This document shows positions 1-12,371 of a stretch of 64,000 nt of DNA, one piece after another. The translations under genes and the position numbers were made by a program. The notes under the pieces are model-generated. The model ran no database searches. It was given only the letters and a program-made list of their open reading frames with translations, and had not been told where the DNA came from. The DNA is taken from contig NC_092335.1 of the NCBI RefSeq assembly GCF_046630445.1, positions 317,054,001 through 317,118,000 of the forward strand, written 5' to 3'. Position 1 is the stretch's first letter. Every line of letters begins with the position of its first letter. This DNA comes from Rutidosis leptorrhynchoides. Taxonomy: Eukaryota > Streptophyta > Magnoliopsida > Asterales > Asteraceae.

Positions 1-3000
1 TCCATCATTTTAATAGACCACAAGAATTTCATTTCCAGTTCTCATAAATATACGTCCCATGCATAGAGACAAAAATAAGCATTCATATGGTGAACACCTG
101 GTAACCGACATTAACTAGATACATATAAGAATATCCCCTATCATTCCGGGATCCTCCTTCGGACATGATATAAATTTCGAAGTACTAAAGCATCCGGTAC
201 TTTGGATGGGGTTTGTTAGGCCCAATAGATCTATCTTTAGGATTCGCGTCAATTAGGGTGTCTGTTCCCTAATTCTTAGATTACCAGACTTTAATAAAAA
301 GGGGCATATTCGATTTCGATAATTCAACCATAGAATGTAGTTTCAATTACTTGTGTCTATTTCGTCAAACATTTATAAAAGCGCATGTATTCTCAGTCCC
401 AAAAATATAAAGGGTAAAAAGGTAAATGAAACTCACCATACTGTATTTCGTAGTAAAAATACATATAACGTCATTGAACAAGTGCAAGGTTGGCCTCGGA
501 TTCACGAACCTAAATTATTTATATATATTTATGTGTTGGTCAATATTTGTCTAACAAATTAGTTCAAGTCATAGTGTACCACAATCATAATGCTCGAGAC
601 TAATATGCAAAAGTCAACAAAAGTAAATTTGACTCAAAATAATTTCCAAAAATCTATACATGATTAATATATAGTTTAAATATCGTCGTTTTATATTTTT
701 AAAAGATTTATTAGAGTAAATAATATATATTATTTATTAATAAATAAAATTTTATATTATATTTATATAATAAAATATACTTTTATATATATTAAGTAAT
801 AAAATTTATAGGGTTCATTTAATATTATAAAGATAATATGAAAGGTATTATTAAAGTAAGTTATTACACGTAGTAAAATATGTTTGTATCAAATATTTAT
901 TTGATAAAATAATATCTTTAATGATAGTAAGTAAAAGTTGTATTATTTTGTAATAATAATTATTATTATAAAAATATCAATATTTATAATTACTAAGATG
1001 ACATTATAATAAAACGATAATTCTAATTATGATAACTTTAATATTTACGATAATTTTTAATATTATCTTTAAAATAATAATTCTATTTAAAATAATAATA
1101 ATAATGATATTTTATAGTAACAATGACATTTCTATTAAAATGATAATTTTTGTTAAAATGATAGTTTTAATACTAACGATAATTTTAATAATAATTGTAA
1201 TGATAAAAATAATAAGAACGATAATTTTATCTAAATCAATATCTTATAATATTTTAATTTCATCATGATACTCTTACCCATTATTTCCTAATCGTTTCGT
1301 TTAATAGCTTTTAATCATCTTTTATATCGTGTTCAAAATAATGATAATAATAGTAATCAAAATAATTAGGTGTTACAAATATTTGTTTTAATTACACTAA
1401 TATTAATAATGATAGTTACTATAACATTATTAACGATAATATTAATAATTATCTTAATGATAATATAGTAATAATAATAATAACAATAACAATAACTATT
1501 TTTAAATAATGATATATATATATATTAATAATGATAATAATAATAATAATACCAATAATAATAATAATAATAATAATTGGATAATAATAATAATACTAAT
1601 TATAACTTTAACGATAGTAATAATAAAAAAAATTAACAATTTTTAATGATAAATCCTTTTATTGATAAAGATAATAATAATAATAATAATAATAAGATAA
1701 AACTAGAACGACGATAATAACGACGATAATAATAATCATTTTAAATAATAATACAAAAATTCGATGGACTATAACTTCAAATCCGTTCATCGAAATCATT
1801 TGATATCTGAATGAAAAGTTCTTAATTTTTCGCTAGCTTTCCAACGACATGCATATCTTATACCTTATCTCAGTCGCATATATAACTAATTCAGGATTCA
1901 ACATAACCTAACTAAAGGCAATATCAAAAGTACAAACATGCATAATCCTATATACTCGAGCACTAGTCAGGGATACACTATTAGTATGTAAAAGTTAAAT
2001 TATGAGTACTCACGTATCAATATTGAGATTCAATATTGCAGGAAAGGTACGTAGATGCAACGGAGATGATAAACACTATATTGACCTCACGAGCATACCC
2101 ATGAACCATACCCAATCACCTCCATAGCTATAACCCATAATTTCCTTAATCCAATCCCACTCGAAAAACAATTTCGAAATCACTCGGACAGCACTCTGAC
2201 GTAATATTTTATGTATACTAATAATGTCTTGAAATAATACGGAGTAAATATATATATGTAAATCGATTGAGAGAGTTTAGAGAAAAATATTTTCAAGTTT
2301 CTATGAAATAATGAAACCTATTGAATTCTATTTATAATAGATTTTTGAATTATTAAAGTGAATTATTAAAGTATGAATTATTAAAGTGAATTATTAAAGT
2401 ATGAATTATTAAAGTGAATTATTAAAGTATGAATTATTAAAGTGAATTATTAAAGTGAATTATTAAAGTATGAATTATTAAAGTATGAATTATTAAAGTG
2501 AATTATTAAAGTATGAATTATTAAAGTGAATTATTAAAGTTAAAGTAAAGTAAAAATAAAGTAAAGGTAAAGTTTAAGTATAGTAAAAGTATAAAACTAT
2601 GTACGTATAATACGCGTATAAATATATATAATATTAATTTAAATCGTTATATATATTTAATAAAATAAAATATAAATATCGTTATCTTTATCATACTGGT
2701 TAAGTAATGAGTTGTCAAAAGTGGTTCTAGATATTTATAAAAGTTATATACGTTCTAATAATAAAGTTCTTTTTAAACTGAAAGCGTTTTTGTACGTTTG
2801 AAACTAAATCAAATAAATATAATAATTTTGTTTTCCAAAACCAAATATATTTTTAAGAATTATTTTGTTTAAAGGTTAAAATAATGGAAATCGTTATATC
2901 ATAAAATGTTTTAGAAAAGTAGAATCATATATATTCATAATAGGTTTCAAGTTTTTAAATTACAGTTTGTTGGTGAAGCATGGGATAAAGTTCAAAGGTT

Positions 3001-3494
3001 AAATAAACGTATGAAATCATCTTAATGAAAAATGTCGAGTTACTTAACTTGTCGATATCCAACATCTAAGTTATTTACACTTCACGTTCTTACTTATAAA
3101 TCACTTTACCATTTTCTGAATGTTGTCAAAAAGAATAGATTTCTTAAATCACAGTGGACCTCATAACATAGACCCGTAATCATATCATAATGTATCTGAT
3201 AAATTAATCATTTGATATTATCTTCTAATTCCATCGATAAACATATTGAAACAAATACGTTCATGTAAAGTATTATACGTTTAATACTTTATTAATATTC
3301 TCAAGTTATAATATATATATACATATTTATTTATATATAACGGTTCGTGAATCGTCGGAAGTTGGTCGAGGTTATAATGAATGTATGAACACAATTTAAA
3401 ATTCTTAAGATTTAACTTAACAAACTTTGCTTATCGTGTCGGAATAATATAAAGATAAAGTTTACATTTGGTTGGAAATTTCCGGGTTGTCACA
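1..3494 (-). repeat. LTR of element A (3' LTR in element orientation), truncated by window start
   Basis: Matches 8840-12371 base for base apart from scattered substitutions and small repeat-length changes. It ends in TGTCACA immediately before the polypurine block. About 379 bases of its outer end lie outside the window. It contains AT-rich AAT/ATT tracts (about 950-1740), a 13/15-bp minisatellite and, at 1-560, the conserved LTR block shared with elements B and E. No credible protein-coding ORF is present. Confidence 0.9.
2347..2540 (+). repeat. 13/15-bp minisatellite, 14 units, in left LTR of A
   Basis: Fourteen head-to-tail units of GAATTATTAAAGT. Six of them carry an extra AT, making them 15 bp, so the array is exactly 194 bp. 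The matching array in the other LTR has 15 units. Confidence 0.95.
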
Positions 3495-3530
3495 GTACCT
3501 ACCCGTTAAAGAAATTTCGTCCCGAAATTT
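3495..3530 (-). promoter_or_regulatory. 3' polypurine tract and adjoining hairpin of element A
   Basis: Read on the minus strand, the stretch ending at the LTR is TTAACGGGTAGGTAC. It is preceded by the perfect inverted repeat AAATTTCGGGACGAAATTT (3512-3530: 8-bp arms, 3-nt loop). The same arrangement borders the LTRs of B, C and E, which fits the plus-strand primer region of Ty3/gypsy elements. Confidence 0.8.
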
Positions 3531-4070
3531 GAGTGGAAAGGTCGTGAATGATAATAAGTATGTTTTCATGATGCATACAGGCTGAAAATTAGAGTTTTAT
3601 CAGCAGCGAATAATTTGGATAAACAATTCATTTATATGACGAGTACGAACGAAGCTAACATAGAAGAGTGAAATAAGTAAGTGTAGATTTATCTTATCAT
3701 TTGACGTAGATATGATTGATTTCCAGATTTCAAGGGATTTGAAGAAAATCTTTGTAATAAGATTTGATTCTCTGGTAACAAAAGGAATTAGGATCCGCTT
3801 TAAATGCGATCGTCCATTTTAATTGTTCTGTCGGAGATTTTCTTATAAATTCACCTCCTTCGTTTTCTTACAACTCACACCTTCTGTTGATGCATTTTAT
3901 GCAAGTCCCTAGACATCTACCCACGTCCATTTCAGGTACAACAGTTTACAGGCCACCATGATCGTTCGTTATTATCCTATCCGTGTTTGTATGTGGTTAC
4001 AGCAACTGCAGGAATGAGATTTGGATGTTTGACTATGTTAGACTTAGTCAGACGTCCGAGTGAAGCCTCA

Positions 4071-4214
4071 CTCGTACGGCTGACAGGCTCATACGCACGG
4101 TTGATGCTGAGCTAAGTCACAATTACAACCTAAATGAGAAGACACGAGTGAGTGATCACCCGTACGGCTGATGAAGCCAACTCGTATGTGTGATGGATGA
4201 ATCGTACGGGTGAG
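4071..4214 (+). repeat. Imperfect CTCGTACGGCTGATG repeats upstream of the solo-LTR TATA box
   Basis: About five diverged copies start near 4071, 4088, 4159, 4181 and 4202, all within 160 bp upstream of the TATA box. Their position suggests promoter-proximal enhancer repeats of the copia-like LTR. That role is inferred. Confidence 0.6.
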
Positions 4215-4227
4215 TCAACAGCAGGGG

Positions 4228-4236
4228 TATATAAAG
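4228..4236 (+). promoter_or_regulatory. TATA box of solo LTR
   Basis: TATATAAAG in a less AT-rich setting (preceded by GCAGGGG), 273 bp before the LTR end. It is a textbook plant TATA box and fits the U3/R boundary of a short LTR. Confidence 0.6.
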
Positions 4237-5080
4237 TCTTATGTTCTTCATTTTAGGTTAAGCTTCTCATTTGTTACACACACTCAGATTTGGTGAGCTC
4301 CTCCGATTCTCTCTCAACCTAAATCACCCAGGTGGTGAATAATAGCTCTAGGTGTTGATCTAATCACACTTGATTTAGTTTTGGTATGACTAAATTAAAC
4401 CCAAAAAGCTTAACCTATTCACTAGAGGGTTTGATTCACTTATTTCGTCATTGTGTGAGTTAAATCTGTTGATTTCTAAGTTCCTAGTCATGTTTCATCA
4501 CCTTCTATTCTTTCCCCCTCAACTCATATTTTAAAGTATTCATCAATATGCTCCATCCAGTTTTGATTCTCGATATACTTATAACTTTCATATCGGTCAT
4601 TCTTCTTTTTCATCTACCGCCGGAAGAATCTATTTACTTTTACTATACTCTTGGGTTTATAGTGTTTCTAGTTCTCCCGTGTCTTTATATTTCTATATGC
4701 ATCGATATATATGGTTTATAATTTTTGGTTTGTCGTTGGGCTTTATATCTTCCCTTATATTTCAAAGTCTCTGTTTCTATCTTCTATAATCATTGTCATC
4801 CACAGTTAATGCTCTCTTTTATTTGCTGTAATTTATACCCCAATTTCTAATTCGGAGTTTTGTCCTTTCGTTTCTTCTTCTTGCGATTAAGCACCGCTTG
4901 TAATGGTCCAGAATTCACAGATATGAATTTTGGAATGAACATTGTTAATGTTCTAGGAAGGAAATTGTGATGGCACGATCTTGACTTGTCAAATTACTAG
5001 AATACCTTGGAAAAGGCCGAATCATCAAGAAATATTTTCTTGATATTTTAGAGGTTAAATAGAATACAAGAGTTGTATAA

Positions 5081-5206
5081 CATGGCACATGATGATGTTA
5101 TGATCTGTGAATCATCACGTTCCATTTAGAAACTCAGCATGAATTATTATAATATAATCACGTTGATCAAGTGTCATTATATTATACTAACTCGTGCTTC
5201 GGTTTC
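5081..5206 (-). other. Conserved double-hairpin module (A copy)
   Basis: Begins CATGGCACATG. Hairpin 1 pairs TGATGAT with ATCATCA. Hairpin 2 pairs ATAATATAAT with ATTATATTAT around the 17-nt loop CACGTTGATCAAGTGTC. The same order and loop occur in element E (53959-54076) and element C (42099-42222), with paired base changes. It is probably an RNA structure of the element transcript. No function is known to me. Confidence 0.6.
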
Positions 5207-6521
5207 CAACACTACTTCAAAAACATTCATATTTTAAACTCAAAGGTTTACAGAGTATAGGAACTAAACAGTTTCCTTTTGATGTAATACAGATAGCGCA
5301 AAGATATAAATGATTCCAGATAAGAATAGTTATGGAAATATCTTCAGAAATATGGAGAATATTTATAATGAAAGATACGATGATATCTTAGAATTTCTTA
5401 TATCAGAGGATGATGAAGAATATTGTCTGTAAGGGTTTAGTGTCAGGAGCAAGGTATTCGTTAATGACTTCAGCAGATACTGAATCATTTGGATTCTTTG
5501 AAGGCAGGTTCAGTCTTTGTGATTTGTCCACAGCATCCTTCATACTTTGCTCAATCCGTTTTCCAGTTCCAAAACTTCTCTATTTCCGAGCTTTGTTAAT
5601 ACACTAATCTTTATCATCAAACTTTTTACTGCTAAGGTCGTTTACAGTTTTTGTTGCTTCATCAGCATTTCGAGAACTAGTTCGCGGTTCAGAGTGTTTT
5701 TCAGAAACTTCACATTCGAAGTATGTAAGCCTTGAAAATAGACGTTATGTATAACTGTTGGCGTCAACATGCTGTGAGATTTTAAAATACTGATTGCTAA
5801 TTCCCTATGATTCGTATGGCAATTCTCGTTACAAGAGGCAGATGAGTAAATGATGAGGTTTCGATAAATATAAATATTCTTAAGAATGCCCAAGATCAGT
5901 GAAGTTGTTGGTAAGTTTATTGCTAATGTGGTGGAATATGAAAGGTTCTCCGGTAACAAAAGGGTAATCACATATATCAAAATTATGATAAGGCTACTCC
6001 GAATGAAAAAATCGAAGTTGTCTTGCTGGAGCTGTGATATAATTTGCTACTTTGCAAAGGAATTGCAAGGTTATTTTTGCTAATAAATGCCAAAAGATCT
6101 GACACAGATATGTGTTGAATTATGACTTTGGTTTCAAGAGCTTTTTAAGTACATAACTGTGGGTAATATGTGGTTGGATCATCATCTCGATTGCTCATTA
6201 TTTGAAGTGTCTTCAGAGATTTTCGAAGGGTTTGAACACAGATTGTAATCGTTTGTATACATTTGATGTTCTAACACACTTTTGAAGTCAAAGTATAGCT
6301 TTGAAAGATGTAGGAATCTAAAAGTGATGGTACCAGTTATATCTCGAATTGAATTCTGAGATTTTAAAATCAGAATATGTAATTGGGTTTGAATGAGTAT
6401 GGTTGTTTTGATTTCTATGAAAGAATGTATATTATTGTGAAAGTAGGAAGTATAATTGATAATTTGCTTAATCTGATTCGAAGAATGTAACATATTAATT
6501 GTGAATTTATATATATCTCTT

Positions 6522-6541
6522 GGGTATTACCTACCCGTTAA
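6522..6541 (-). promoter_or_regulatory. Internal polypurine-tract-like motif (A)
   Basis: On the minus strand this reads TTAACGGGTAGGTAATACCC. Its first 14 bases are identical to the genuine 3' polypurine block of the same element. Equivalent internal copies exist in B (31978-31997) and in both E-type interiors (47771-47790, 60161-60180). It is either a second plus-strand priming site or a relic junction. Confidence 0.5.
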
Positions 6542-7592
6542 AAAATGTTCACAATTAATATTTTGTACATAAGAATTTTATTACAGTCTTTATGAAAAAT
6601 ATATATGTATATATTCTCCTCAGATGTAACATAGATTTTAATGAGTTAATACTAAATTAAACTCATTCGATCTACGGTTGGAACTAGAATTGAATAATTC
6701 CTTGAAGGCTTTAGAGGTTACATAAGTATTTCTTCAATAATATTGAAATTATGAATCAATACTTCGTTATTTGTTGAGATGTGATGTTGGTTTTCGTTAA
6801 ATTCTTGTGAACTTCGCAAAGTACGAATGATATTATCTGAAAAGTTTCGGTTACATCAATGATGAAGTGTAAAATCAAATATATACTTGATTTATTAGGA
6901 ATTGGAATTTGTTGAATTGAGATAGAGATTGTAGTTAATGATGGTTAAGTCGCGGGCGAGGGACGTACATTATTGCATATTTGTAATATGAATTAACCGA
7001 GTAGTTAAGATTCACATACAATAGCTTAGCACGGAAAGATTTATTTTTTATTTCAAAATATATATATATAATATATATATAATTTCTTCAGAGGGAATGA
7101 GTTAATTCTTCATAACTTGTTGATACAATATACACGTTATTGATTCGTAATGATGTCCACAGTGATTCTTGAACTGACGGAGTTTGTGATGTTATAGGTG
7201 TTGTTGATTCTGATGTTGACTGTACTGATGATGCTGGTGATGTTGACGGTACTGTTGATGCTGTTGGTAAAACAAGTTTAACTTGTTAATCATACACCAT
7301 TTTTGTCAGGGTTTCTACTCTTCCTTCTATCATTTTGGTTCGCTTAACTGATTTATGGTTAGGGCTAGATTAGATAATCTCTAAGACTTTAGAGATTATA
7401 TAATCGCCGCGGAATGTTTCTCCAATGAAGTTATGAATTAATACTTCGTCAGTTATTGTTGTTGGTACTCCTTGGTATCTATGGTGCGTATGACGTTGAT
7501 GCTCGTGGGACAGATTGTGAAGTTGAGGATTACGACGCGGTTGTGGTTGGAGGTGGTAATGGTACTGTTGGCGTTGATGATGGTGGTATTGG

Positions 7593-8027
7593 TTATGCTG
7601 CTGATGCTGCTGCTGGTGTTTGTAATCTCTGCACCATATTCTCCAAAGCCACTACCCGAGCGCGAAGCTCGTTGACTTCTTCTATTACACCGGGGTGATT
7701 GTCGGTTCGGACGATCGGATAAATAAAATTTAAAATTTGATATAATATATAATCGTGACGAGATACTCTGGAAATGAGCGAGAAAATGGTGTTTTGAACA
7801 AGTTCGCCGGTAAGTGCTTCAGGTTCTTCGCCAAGAGGGCAATGTGGTGTATGGAAAGGATCGCCTTCTTCTTGTTTCCAATGATTGAGGAGGCTACGAA
7901 CCCATCCCCAATTCATCCAGAATAGGTGATGACTGATTGGTTGATCCATTCCGGTCACACTGCTTTTGGAGCTTGAGTGAGATTCCATTTCGGAATCCGA
8001 GTGACTTGAACTGATAACAAATTCCAT
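7593..8027 (-). CDS. Conserved 144-aa ORF of unknown function in leader of element A
   Basis: This is the only substantial intact ORF in element A. It starts 430 bases inside the primer site, where an accessory or gag N-terminal product would be expected. Residues 1-30 are rich in Ser, Asp and Glu. The middle contains the block GDPFHTPHCPLGEEPEALTG, then SRVSRHDYILYQI, and the C-terminus (VIEEVNELRARVVALENMVQRL region, about 115-137) has coiled-coil heptads. It has no zinc knuckle or protease motif. Two broken homologues lie at 48107-48525 and 60497-60915 in the same relative place. It might be a degenerate gag N-terminus, an accessory protein or a trans-acting interaction domain; I do not recognise a named family. 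Confidence 0.6.
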   Translation of the reverse strand: MEFVISSSHSDSEMESHSSSKSSVTGMDQPISHHLFWMNWGWVRSLLNHWKQEEGDPFHTPHCPLGEEPEALTGELVQNTIFSLISRVSRHDYILYQILNFIYPIVRTDNHPGVIEEVNELRARVVALENMVQRLQTPAAASAA

Positions 8028-8374
8028 TTTGTACGATTGGATAAAGGATTTTCGATATAAAATGATTTTTTGGCTATCGTGTGGTATTCTATTTACATAG
8101 GATATCTATATATAGAGATCAAAAGATTTCATAGATTACGGAGGAATTTGCGGGATATGTCAGGCAAAGTTTAAAGTAACAGATACGATAAGATATAATT
8201 TAGCAGATATGCTAAGATATGAATTTTTGTCTATACACTATTCTTGCAATCAATGCAGCAAGACGTGTCTTAGACTAAAAATGATAAGCAGGTAATTTCC
8301 TGAGGATGATAAGTAGTTAATTTTCGACACAAAATGATAAGCAAAACTTTTTACATGCAGACACGGTCGAAGTC

Positions 8375-8458
8375 CAGACTCACTAATGCATCCTATCGAC
8401 TTATCAGTTAGACACACTAATGCAGACCTGGTTCGCTAAGACCACCGCTCTGATACCA
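8375..8458 (-). promoter_or_regulatory. Leader and tRNA-iMet primer-binding site of element A
   Basis: The minus strand reads TGGTATCAGAGC (8447-8458), a perfect match to the usual plant initiator-Met primer site. Two GCATTAGTG boxes follow, at 8415-8423 and 8381-8389. The same leader is found in B, C and E, so it is a candidate packaging or dimerisation region. Confidence 0.85.
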
Positions 8459-8460
8459 AC

Positions 8461-11091
8461 TGAAAGAACCCGTTCATATACATTATAAACGATTCACAAT
8501 AGTTGATTACATTGCGAGGTATTTGACCTCTATATGATACATTTTACAAACATTGCATTCGTTTTTAAAAGACAATCTTTCTTTACATCAAAAATTGACA
8601 GGCATGCATACCATTTCATAATATCCACTATCCACTATAAATTGATTTAATAATAATCTTTGATGAACTCAATGACTCGAATGCAACGTTCTTCGAAATA
8701 TGCTATGAAAGACTCCAAGTAATATCTTTAAAATGAGCCAATGCACAGCGGAAGATTTCTTTAACACCTGAGAATAAACATGCTTTAAAGTGTCAACCAA
8801 AAGGTTGGTGAGTTCATTAGTTTATCATAATCATTTATTTCCATCATTTTAATAGACCACAAGAATTTCATTTCCAGTTCTCATAAATATACGTCCCATG
8901 CATAGAGACAAAAATAATCATTCATATGGTGAACACCTGGTAACCGACATTAACTAGATACATATAAGAATATCCCCTATCATTCCGGGATCCTCCTTCG
9001 GACATGATATAAATTTCGAAGTACTAAAGCATCCGGTACTTTGGATGGGGTTTGTTAGGCCCAATAGATCTATCTTTAGTATTCGCGTCAATTAGGGTGT
9101 CTGTTCCCTAATTCTTAGATTACCAGACTTTAATAAAAAGGGGCATATTCGATTTCGATAATTCAACCATAGAATGTAGTTTCAATTACTTGTGTCTATT
9201 TCGTCAAACATTTATAAAAGCGCATGTATTCTCATTCCCAAAAATATAAAAGGTAAAAAGGTAAATGAAACTCACCATACTGTATTTCGTAGTAAAAATA
9301 CATATAACGTCATTGAACAAGTGCAAGGTTAGCCTCGGATTCACGAACCTAAATTAATTATATATATTTATGTGTTGGTCAATATTTGTCTAACAAATTA
9401 GTTCAAGTCATAGTGTACCACAATCCTAATGCTCGAGACTAATATGCAAAAGTCAACAAAAATAAATTTGACTCAAAATAATTTCCAAAAATCTATACAT
9501 GATTAATATATAGTTTAAATATCGTCATTTTATATTTTTAAAAGATTTATTAGAGTAAATAATATAATTTATTTATTAATAAATAAAATTTTATATTATA
9601 TTTATATAATAAAATATACTTTTATATATATTAAGTAATAAAATTTATAGGGTTCATTTAATATTATAAAGATAATATGATAGGTATTATTAAAGTAAGT
9701 TATTACACGTAGTAAAATATGTTTGTATCAAATATTTATTTGATAAAATAATATCTATAATGATATTAAGTAAAAGTTGTATTATTTTGTAATAATAATT
9801 ATTATTATAAAAATATCAATATTTATAATTACTAAGATGACATTATGATAAAACGATAATTCTAATTATGATAACTTTAATATTTACGATAATTTTTAAT
9901 ATTATCTTTAAAATAATAATTCTATTTAAAATAATAATAATAATGATATTTTATAGTAACAATGACATTTCTATTAAAATGAAAATTTTTGTTAAAATAA
10001 TAGTTTTAATACTAACGATAATTTTAATAATAATAGTAATGATAAAAATAATAAGAACGATAATTTTATCTAAATCAATATCTTATAATATTTTAATTTC
10101 ATCATGATACTCTTACCCATTATTTCCTAATCGTTTCGTTTAATAGCTTTTAATCGTCTTTTATATCGTGTTCGTAATAATGATAATAATAGTAATCAAA
10201 ATAATTAGGTGTTACAAATATTTATTTTAATTACACTAATATTAATAATGATAGTTACTATAACATTATTAACGATAATACTGATAATTATCTTAATGAT
10301 AATATAGTAATAATAATAATAACAATAACAATAACTATTTTTAAATAATGATATATATATATATATATTAATAATGATAATAATAATAATAATACCAATA
10401 ATAATAATAATAATAATAATTGGATAATAATAATAATACTAATTATAACTTTAACGATAATAACGATAGTAATAATAACAAAATTAACAATTTTTAATGA
10501 TAAATCCTTTTATTGATAAAGATAATAATAATAATAATAATAAGATAAAACTAGAACGACGATAATAACGACGATAATAATAATCATTTTTTATAATAAT
10601 ACAAAAATTCGATGGACTATAACTTCAAATCCGTTCATCGAAATCATTCGATATCTGAATGAAAAGTTCTTAATTTTTCGCTAGCTTTCCAACGACATGC
10701 ATATCTTATACCTTATCTCAGTCGCATATATAACTAATTCAGGATTCAACATAACCTAACTAAAGGCAATATCAAAAGTACAAACATGCATAATCCTATA
10801 TACTCGAGCACTAGTCAGGGATACACTATTAGTATGTAAAAGTTAAATTATGAGTACTCACGTATCAATATTGAGATTCAATATTGCAGGAAAGGTACGT
10901 AGACGCAATGGAGATGATAAACACTATATTGACCTCACGAGCATACCCATGAACCATACCCAATCACCTCCATAGCTATAACTCATAATTTCCTTAATCC
11001 AATCCCACTCGAAAAACAATTTCGAAATCACTCGGACAGCACTCTGACGTAATATTTTATGTATACTAATAATGTCTTGAAATAATACGGA

Positions 11092-11124
<33 letters not shown>

Positions 11125-12371
11125 AATCGATTGAGAGAGTTTAGAGAAAAATATTTTCAAGTTTCTATGAAATAATGAAACCTATTGAATTCTATTTATA
11201 ATAGATTTTTGAATTATTAAAGTGAATTATTAAAGTATGAATTATTAAAGTGAATTATTAAAGTATGAATTATTAAAGTGAATTATTAAAGTATGAATTA
11301 TTAAAGTGAGTTATTAAAGTGAATTATTAAAGTATGAATTATTAAAGTGAATTATTAAAGTATGAATTATTAAAGTGAATTATTAAAGTATGAATTATTA
11401 AAGTGAATTATTAAAGTTAAAGTAAAGTAAAAATAAAGTAAAGGTAAAGTTTAAGTATAGTAAAAGTATAAAACTATGTACGTATAATACGCGTATAAAT
11501 ATATATAATATTAATTTAAATCGTTATATATATTTAATAAAATAAAATATAAATATCGTTATCTTTATCATACTGGTTAAGTAATGAGTTGTCAAAAGTG
11601 GTTCTAGATATTTATAAAAGTTATATACGTTCTAATAATAAAGTTCTTTTTAAACTGAAAGCGTTTTTGTACGTTTGAAACTAAATCAAATAAATATAAT
11701 AATTTTGTTTTCCAAAACCAAATATATTTTTAAGAATTATTTTGTTTAAAGGTTAAAATAATGGAAATCGTTATATCATAAAATGTTTTAGAAAAGTAGA
11801 ATCATATATATTCATAATAGGTTTCAAGTTTTTAAATTACAGTTTGTTGGTGAAGCATGGGATAAAGTTCAAAGGTTAAATAAACGTATGAAATCATCTT
11901 AATGAAAAATGTCGAGTTACTTAACTTGTCGATATCCAACATCTAAGTTATTTACACTTCACGTTCTTACTTATAAATCACTTTACCATTTTCTGAATGT
12001 TGTCAAAAAGAATAGATTTCTTAAATCACAGTGGACCTCATAACATAGACCCGTAATCATATCATAATGTATCTGATAAATTAATCATTTGATATTATCT
12101 TCTAATTCCATCGATAAACATATTGAAACAAATACGTTCATGTAAAGTATTATACGTTTAATACTTTATTAATATTCTCAAGTTATAATATATATATACA
12201 TATTTATTTATATATAACGGTTCGTGAATCGTCGAAAGTTGGTCGAGGTTATAATGAATGTATGACCACAATTTAAAATTCTTGAGATTTAACTTAACAA
12301 ACTTTGCTTATCGTGTCGGAATAATATAAAGATAAAGTTTAAATTTGGTTGGAAATTTCCGGGTTGTCACA
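8461..12371 (-). repeat. Complete 3.9-kb LTR of element A (5' LTR in element orientation)
   Basis: TG...CA ends, 3911 bp, adjoining the primer site at its left edge. It differs from the left copy by scattered substitutions, a longer TA run near 11096-11120 and one extra minisatellite unit. It is very AT-rich with AAT/ATT tracts at about 9780-10590. Positions 8461-9400 contain the block conserved with elements B and E. It has no coding content. Confidence 0.92.
11211..11417 (+). repeat. 13/15-bp minisatellite, 15 units, in right LTR of A
   Basis: Fifteen units of GAATTATTAAAGT, six with an added AT and one with an A-to-G change (GAGTTATT), giving 207 bp. This is one 13-bp unit more than the left LTR copy. 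Confidence 0.95.

Larger units (their letters stand above)
3890..4505 (+). mobile_element. Solo LTR (606 bp, 3895-4500) with 5-bp target duplication CCTTC
   Basis: The insert starts TGTTGATG and ends TTTCATCA (TG...CA ends). It is flanked by CCTTC at 3890-3894 and 4501-4505. The matching place in element E (around 52980-53030) lacks it, which supports insertion into A. The size and ends suit a Ty1/copia LTR, though the superfamily is inferred. A TATA box at 4228-4236 suggests a plus-strand promoter. No internal region remains, so the copy was reduced by LTR-LTR recombination. Confidence 0.82.
3531..7592 (-). other. Non-coding interior of element A
   Basis: No ORF here resembles a known protein. 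Parts align by eye with the interior of E (52602-55173 and about 59990-60500), and one part (5081-5206) also aligns with C. ORFs of 60-112 codons at 5410-6493 are not convincingly conserved as proteins between A and E. The stretch holds a solo LTR, a double hairpin and an internal polypurine-like motif, listed separately, plus GATGTTGTTGATGCT-like low-complexity sequence near 7195-7275. Confidence 0.7.
1..12371 (-). mobile_element. Element A: non-autonomous Tekay-like Ty3/gypsy LTR retrotransposon (left end outside window)
   Basis: Bases 1-3494 are repeated almost exactly at 8840-12371, and the second copy begins at 8461 with TG and ends with CA. A tRNA-iMet primer site lies just inside the right LTR on the minus strand (8447-8458) and a polypurine-tract block lies beside the left LTR (3495-3530), so the element reads right to left. 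The roughly 5-kb interior has no gag-pol; it holds one intact 144-aa ORF, a solo LTR and conserved non-coding modules. It interrupts the Athila element to its right. The target duplication cannot be tested because the left end is missing. It would need proteins supplied in trans. Confidence 0.88.

Noticed and set aside
5642..5980. 112-codon minus-strand ORF sharing LLLPENLSYST with an ORF at 54666-55004
   Set aside because: DNA conservation between A and E is similar in all frames, and both ORFs diverge completely outside a short patch, so conserved non-coding sequence is the simpler reading.
7456..7698. Plus-strand ORFs opposite the 144-aa ORF
   Set aside because: Low-complexity Val/Gly/Asp and Leu/Met translations antisense to a better supported ORF.
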